DNA of 17,649 nt, from assembly GCA_028277865.1 (NCBI GenBank), contig JANQFM010000816.1:1-17649 (forward strand), written 5' to 3'. A program made the position numbers and the translations under genes. Position 1 is the stretch's first letter; each line of letters begins with the position of its first letter. The notes below the pieces were generated by a model that saw nothing but the letters and a program-made list of their open reading frames with translations, was not told where the DNA came from and searched no databases. Source of the DNA: Acidobacteriota bacterium (lineage in GTDB: Bacteria; Acidobacteriota; UBA6911; RPQK01; DATIPO01). Of this stretch, positions 14,409 through 17,649 are shown piece after piece.

Positions 14409-14999
14409 GTGACGGCGTCGAACACGGAGCCGGCTACTGGCAAAACGGCCCTTCGCCGGAAGTTCCGGGAAAAGGTCGCCTCCATCGAAGCCGGCCTTGC
14501 TCAGTGCGCCGCAGAGCTGGCTGCCCAACAGCTTCTTTCGCTGCCGGAAATTGCTCAAGCCGAACGAATCCTTACTTGCCTTTCATTCGGGGGGGAGATC
14601 GACACCTGGAAATTGGTGGACCGCCTGCTGGCCGAAGGGCGGCAAATTTTCGTTCCCAGGGCCGATCCCGAGACCAAACGCCTGCACGTCCACCCCTATC
14701 CCTGCCAGCTCCAGACCCTCCCTTTCGGGCTTCGTCAGCCCCAACCGGGGAGCACGGAGATCCCGCGCAGCGATATCAATTCCCACGTCGACGCGGCGCT
14801 CGTCCTTGGCCTGGGTTTTGACCGCAGCGGATTTCGCTTGGGGCATGGGGCAGGCTATTTCGACCGTTTTTTGGCCGGACGGCCTTTTCCGGCCATCGGG
14901 CTGGCCTACCACTTTCAGTTGCTGGACCGAATCCCGGTGGAGGCCCATGATGTCCCCATGGCTGTCGTTGTCACTGACCAAGAGGCCCATCGAGCCTGA
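14409..14999 (+). CDS. 5-formyltetrahydrofolate cyclo-ligase (MTHFS; E. coli YgfA/Fau family)
   Basis: ATP-dependent conversion of 5-formyl-tetrahydrofolate to 5,10-methenyl-tetrahydrofolate, a salvage step of one-carbon metabolism; cytosolic. It has 196 residues, the usual length. The N terminus carries the basic helix ALRRKFREKV (14-23). The signature motif is FDRSGFRLGHGAGYFDR (137-153), matching the family pattern in which the glycine-rich loop and Asp-Arg bind ATP and folate. It starts at GTG, supported by a GGAGG ribosome binding site (14397-14401) seven bases upstream. Only 12 bp separate its stop from the thiolase start, so it is almost certainly cotranscribed. No metabolic link to beta-oxidation is known; in many genomes this gene sits in unrelated operons. 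Confidence 0.92.
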   Translation: MTASNTEPATGKTALRRKFREKVASIEAGLAQCAAELAAQQLLSLPEIAQAERILTCLSFGGEIDTWKLVDRLLAEGRQIFVPRADPETKRLHVHPYPCQLQTLPFGLRQPQPGSTEIPRSDINSHVDAALVLGLGFDRSGFRLGHGAGYFDRFLAGRPFPAIGLAYHFQLLDRIPVEAHDVPMAVVVTDQEAHRA

Positions 15000-15011
15000 A
15001 GAAGGGGAGAA

Positions 15012-16304
15012 ATGACTGATTCGCTCCGCTCTGTGGTGGTCGTGGACGGCTGCCGAATCCCTTTTCAGCGTTCCGGGACCGGCTACAAGGACCAGCGTTC
15101 CTACGACCTTGCCCGGATGGCCCTCAAGGCTCTCTTGGAGCGTAACCCCTGGCTGGACCCTGCTCAGATCGGGCAAGTGGTCCTGGGGACAGTCATCTCC
15201 AACCTGTCCACAAGCAACGTGGCCCGCGAAGCGGCGCTGGGGGCCGGCATCCCTCACACCGTCCCGGCTTTTACCGTCACCCAGGCTTGCGTCTCCTCCA
15301 ACCAGGCCGTCACCTCGGGCATTGAGCTGATCGCCACCGGCCAGGCCGACGCCGTCATCGCCGGAGGGACGGAAAGCATGTCCGACATACCCATCCGAAT
15401 CCGCAAGCGCCTGCGCGACCGATTGGTGGCTGCCCGCAAGGTGCGGGGCGCAATGGGCTACATCAAGCTGCTGGCCGGGTTGGGCCCGTCCGACTTCCTG
15501 CCCGAAATCCCCTCGATCAGCGAGTTTTCGACCGAGCGCAGCATGGGAGAGGACTGCGATCGGCTGGCGGCCCGCATCGGGGTCAGCCGTGCGGAGCAGG
15601 ACGAATACGCCCTGCGCTCTCACCGCTTGGCTCACCAGGCCATCCAGTCGGGGCAGCTTTCCAACGAGGTGGTCCCGGCATGCCCGGCCCCTGGCTTCGA
15701 ACCTGTCGAAACCGACAACGGCGTGCGGGCCGACAGCAATGCTGAAAAGCTGGCTTCGCTGCGTCCCGCTTTCGTCAAGCCCCGCGGGACGGTGACAGCC
15801 GGCAATTCCTCCTTCCTCACCGACGGCGCATCGGCGGTCCTGCTGATGGATGAAGAATCTGCCCGCAAGCAGGACGTCCGGTCGCTTGCACGCATCCGGT
15901 CTTACGCCTACACCGCTCAGGATCCAATGGAGGAACTCCTGCTCGGGCCTGCATACGCCGCTCCCCAGGCTTTGGACCGTGCGGCAGTGGCATTTGAGGA
16001 CATTGATGTCTTCGAATTCCATGAAGCCTTTGCCGGTCAAGTCGTGGCCAACTTGAAGTGCCTGGCTTCAGATCAGTTCGCCCGCCGGAAGTTGGACCGT
16101 TCCAAGGCTGTCGGCGAAGTTCCCCTGGAGCAACTCAACACCTGGGGCGGCTCACTTTCGCTGGGGCACCCCTTCGGAGCCACCGGTGCCCGTCTGGTCA
16201 CCACCGCCTGCAACCGTCTGCGCAGCGAGGACGGCCAACTGGCCCTGATCGCCTCCTGCGCTTCGGGTGCTATCGGCAATGCCATGGTCCTGGAACGCAT
16301 TTAG
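15012..16304 (+). CDS. fadI: Acetyl-CoA C-acyltransferase (3-ketoacyl-CoA thiolase, FadI/HADHB type)
   Basis: Cleaves 3-ketoacyl-CoA with free CoA to acetyl-CoA plus a shortened acyl-CoA, the last step of beta-oxidation. It has 430 residues. The nucleophilic cysteine is Cys93 in TQACVSSNQA, followed by GGTESMS. His337 is in HEAFAGQ, His386 in GHPFGATGAR, and the second catalytic cysteine is Cys416 in CASGAIGNA, where many thiolases have CAGGG. The sequence GGSLSLGHPFGATGAR and the N terminus point to the trifunctional-protein beta subunit (FadI/HADHB) rather than FadA or acetoacetyl-CoA thiolases. A purine-rich AAGGGGAGA lies just before the ATG. It closes the operon with the dehydrogenase and the cyclo-ligase. 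Its expected partner alpha subunit is the gene at the left window edge. Confidence 0.93.
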   Translation: MTDSLRSVVVVDGCRIPFQRSGTGYKDQRSYDLARMALKALLERNPWLDPAQIGQVVLGTVISNLSTSNVAREAALGAGIPHTVPAFTVTQACVSSNQAVTSGIELIATGQADAVIAGGTESMSDIPIRIRKRLRDRLVAARKVRGAMGYIKLLAGLGPSDFLPEIPSISEFSTERSMGEDCDRLAARIGVSRAEQDEYALRSHRLAHQAIQSGQLSNEVVPACPAPGFEPVETDNGVRADSNAEKLASLRPAFVKPRGTVTAGNSSFLTDGASAVLLMDEESARKQDVRSLARIRSYAYTAQDPMEELLLGPAYAAPQALDRAAVAFEDIDVFEFHEAFAGQVVANLKCLASDQFARRKLDRSKAVGEVPLEQLNTWGGSLSLGHPFGATGARLVTTACNRLRSEDGQLALIASCASGAIGNAMVLERI

Positions 16305-16310
16305 TTTGAT

Positions 16311-16345
16311 GGAACAAGGAACAAGGAACACGGAACAGGGAAGAA
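16311..16345 (+). repeat. 7-bp tandem repeat (GGAACAA type), left inverted copy
   Basis: Five 7-bp units follow the thiolase stop: GGAACAA, GGAACAA, GGAACAC, GGAACAG, GGAAGAA. The 18-bp stretch 16325-16342 is exactly reverse-complementary to 17380-17397, so the same element flanks the next gene in inverted orientation. A small GAAGAT/ATCTTC hairpin (16349-16354 with 16361-16366) follows. Confidence 0.75.
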
Positions 16346-16459
16346 AGGGAAGATATAGAAATCTTCGGCCTTCCTGCCCTCTTTGTTGTTCCGGTTGCAT
16401 CAGTGTTACCGAAAAGACCTTGACCCTTTTACCATTGCGATCTTGCGTGAGCTCTGTGT

Positions 16460-16489
16460 TTGGAAAATGACGCGGCGGTCGAGTATGCT
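16460..16489 (+). promoter_or_regulatory. Promoter (TTGGAA / TATGCT), leaderless start of the unknown gene
   Basis: TTGGAA (16460-16465) and TATGCT (16484-16489) are 18 bp apart. TATGCT ends 9 nt before the second of two adjacent ATGs (16499). There is no Shine-Dalgarno sequence between. Confidence 0.4.
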
Positions 16490-16498
16490 CCAACCATG

Positions 16499-17338
16499 AT
16501 GACGGCACCGCTGATTATCTATCTATTGACCCTCAATCCATGGGTGGGCGTCTGGAGGGTGCAGTTGGTGGACTCCGAAAGGAAGCCGACGCACATCTTC
16601 ATCCGGCACGATCTCTCCGTCGAGCTCTACGAGCCCAACTGGTCGTACCTGGAACTCGTCCGCTCCCAGTTTGCGAACGACGAGTTGAACTTGGTGACCA
16701 GGACGGAGACGGGCGCCCAAAACGTCGGGCTGAAGGTCAATCTGGTCAACGCCCGACGCTTCGAAGGCGTGGTGGAGATGTGGGTCGGAGGAAGCCCCTA
16801 CAAGGTGAGCCAGCCGGTGAGGGGAATCAAGGTGCTGCCATTTGCTCCGCCCCGGCCACCGGATTGGATTGCGGCCTCCCGCCAGTGGGACCCGAACAGA
16901 ATCGATGTGCTGGGACTCGTGACTCTCCAGGCGCCCCGGAGTTCTTTCGAGGAATTCGTGCGCTTTTGGGAGCGGAATGTCGAACGCCGCTACTATATCT
17001 ACTTGCATGACGGCCTCTATGGCCTGAAAAACGATGAAGAGTTGCGCATGGCCCGCCTCAGGTCTTTGTTTGAACGACTTTCCGGCTACCAAGCCGATCA
17101 GCTCCCCGCAATGGAAGAAGCAGCCATGGGAGCACTGCCCAAAAAGCTCCGAGCCTTGTCGGGGAAAGCAAGCTGTCGGGTCATCCTTCCGGATTTGGGT
17201 GGCGAGCAGCCTCGATTGGAGTGGATTGCCGTGACCAAAGAAAAATATTTCGACGGCACCTGCAGTTGCTTTAAGAATTATAAGGCCGAATTGTTCTTGT
17301 TTTTGCCGCTAAACCACGAAGTGCCAAAATCCCCATGA
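16499..17338 (+). CDS. Hypothetical protein, family not recognised
   Basis: A 279-residue protein that I cannot assign to a family. The first 14 or so residues (TAPLIIYLLTLNPW) are hydrophobic but not preceded by a basic residue, so a signal peptide is doubtful. Residues about 17-120 have alternating hydrophobic and polar residues with Gly and Pro turns (VGVWRVQLVDS, HIFIRHDLSVELYEP, EMWVGGSPYKV) suggesting a beta-rich fold. A Pro-rich linker (PFAPPRPPDW) separates a second half that is more helical (SFEEFVRFWERNVERR, then YYIYLHDGLYG). The C-terminal part has three cysteines (one in KASCRV, two in DGTCSCF). The ATG at 16496 is an alternative start adding one residue. The base composition looks slightly less GC-rich than its neighbours. 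It is flanked by inverted 7-bp-unit repeats and is preceded by its own promoter. Confidence 0.7.
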   Translation: MTAPLIIYLLTLNPWVGVWRVQLVDSERKPTHIFIRHDLSVELYEPNWSYLELVRSQFANDELNLVTRTETGAQNVGLKVNLVNARRFEGVVEMWVGGSPYKVSQPVRGIKVLPFAPPRPPDWIAASRQWDPNRIDVLGLVTLQAPRSSFEEFVRFWERNVERRYYIYLHDGLYGLKNDEELRMARLRSLFERLSGYQADQLPAMEEAAMGALPKKLRALSGKASCRVILPDLGGEQPRLEWIAVTKEKYFDGTCSCFKNYKAELFLFLPLNHEVPKSP

Positions 17339-17344
17339 TCCGTC

Positions 17345-17400
17345 GGCTCAGGCTCAGTCAGGCTCAGTCAGGCTCCGTGTTCCCTGTTCCGTGTTCCCTC
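17345..17400 (-). repeat. 10-bp direct repeat plus right inverted copy of the 7-bp tandem repeat
   Basis: Two full units of GGCTCAGTCA (17351-17370), with partial units on either side, lead into the inverted element. Read on the minus strand, the inverted element is GGAACAC, GGAACAG, GGAACAC, GGAG (about 17374-17398). The 18 bases 17380-17397 match 16325-16342 exactly in reverse complement. Confidence 0.75.
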
Positions 17401-17410
17401 CGATCGGCCT

Positions 17411-17449
17411 TTGCGTTCTTTGCGTCTTGGCGCGAAACTCGGCTAGAAT
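17411..17449 (+). promoter_or_regulatory. Promoter of the desaturase gene, partly built from a repeat
   Basis: TTGCGT (17420-17425) and TAGAAT (17444-17449) are 18 bp apart, and TAGAAT ends 9 nt before the ATG. The -35 side lies inside a sequence that, read on the minus strand, runs CGCGCCAAGACGCAAAGAA and so resembles the repeat at 8870-8900. There is no Shine-Dalgarno sequence. Confidence 0.45.
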
Positions 17450-17458
17450 AAAGCCTTC

Positions 17459-17649
17459 ATGGTCAGCGCCGCCTCACCACTGGTTCATGCTTCTCCGCCT
17501 CGAAAAGCAGGACACAAGAAGAACTTCTACGCCCGCCATACCCACGGCCTAAAGCGCGAGCTTGCCTCGTTCTTGCCGGTGCAGGAACTGCGTCGATTGC
17601 ACGCCGTCAGCACTTGGAGGCACCTGGCTGTCACCTTCGGGCAGTTCGC
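17459..17649 (+). CDS. Probable fatty acid desaturase, N-terminal fragment (3' end beyond window)
   Basis: The frame is open from the ATG at 17459 to the last base, giving 63 complete codons. The first 25 residues are polar and basic (RKAGHKKNFYARH). They are followed by LKRELASFLPVQELRRLH and STWRHLAVTFGQF, which looks like the start of a membrane helix. This order resembles the cytosolic N terminus of membrane fatty acid desaturases (FA_desaturase family), but the diagnostic His boxes would lie beyond the window. The product name is therefore tentative. The start is supported by TAGAAT nine bases upstream. A desaturase would fit the acyl-lipid genes in this window. Confidence 0.5.
   Translation, partial: MVSAASPLVHASPPRKAGHKKNFYARHTHGLKRELASFLPVQELRRLHAVSTWRHLAVTFGQF

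Noticed and set aside
14583..16040. 485-codon open frame on the minus strand, opposite the cyclo-ligase and thiolase
   Set aside because: It crosses two well-supported genes on the other strand, whose catalytic motifs are intact. The antisense translation shows no recognisable domain.

Overview
The window is GC-rich (roughly 60% by eye) bacterial chromosome, densely coded on both strands. The gene set fits an uncultured heterotroph, most likely from the Acidobacteriota: a DUF5916 outer-membrane protein, a complete beta-oxidation set, a stand-alone ATP-dependent DNA ligase, and several families of short tandem or inverted repeats between genes. The phylum is inferred from gene content and was not tested. 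No rRNA, tRNA, CRISPR array or transposase gene was seen.

Layout. Bases 1-1899 hold the 3' part of a multifunctional beta-oxidation alpha subunit (enoyl-CoA hydratase plus 3-hydroxyacyl-CoA dehydrogenase). A short 8-bp tandem repeat follows, then a translationally coupled pair: an ICMT/PEMT-type membrane methyltransferase and a PLP-dependent threonine/serine dehydratase (1964-3549). On the minus strand lie an AAA+/DUF4143 ATPase (3770-4984) and an ATP-dependent DNA ligase (5114-6652). A 64-bp nested palindrome covers the ATPase promoter. Next are a DUF819 membrane protein (+), a GlsB/YeaQ/YmgE-type small membrane protein (-), a PaaI-type hotdog thioesterase (+) and an alpha/beta hydrolase (+). 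A 323-bp gap holding a palindromic repeat precedes the DUF5916 outer-membrane protein (10038-12305). An acyl-CoA dehydrogenase, 5-formyltetrahydrofolate cyclo-ligase and FadI/HADHB-like thiolase then form an apparent operon (12414-16304). An unrecognised gene (16499-17338) sits between inverted copies of a 7-bp tandem repeat, and the window ends in the first 63 codons of a probable fatty acid desaturase.

How the genes work together. The dehydrogenase, the hydratase/hydroxyacyl dehydrogenase and the thiolase together supply all four steps of fatty acid beta-oxidation, although the alpha and beta subunits are more than 13 kb apart. The hotdog thioesterase and the probable desaturase also belong to acyl metabolism. 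The ligase, ATPase and membrane proteins have no evident link to that theme.

Regulation visible in the sequence. Several genes lack a Shine-Dalgarno sequence and instead have a -10-like hexamer 8-10 nt before the start codon (DUF819, thioesterase, the unknown gene, the desaturase, perhaps the ligase). This suggests frequent leaderless transcription. Other genes have ordinary ribosome binding sites, and two of those sites lie at the end of intergenic repeats.
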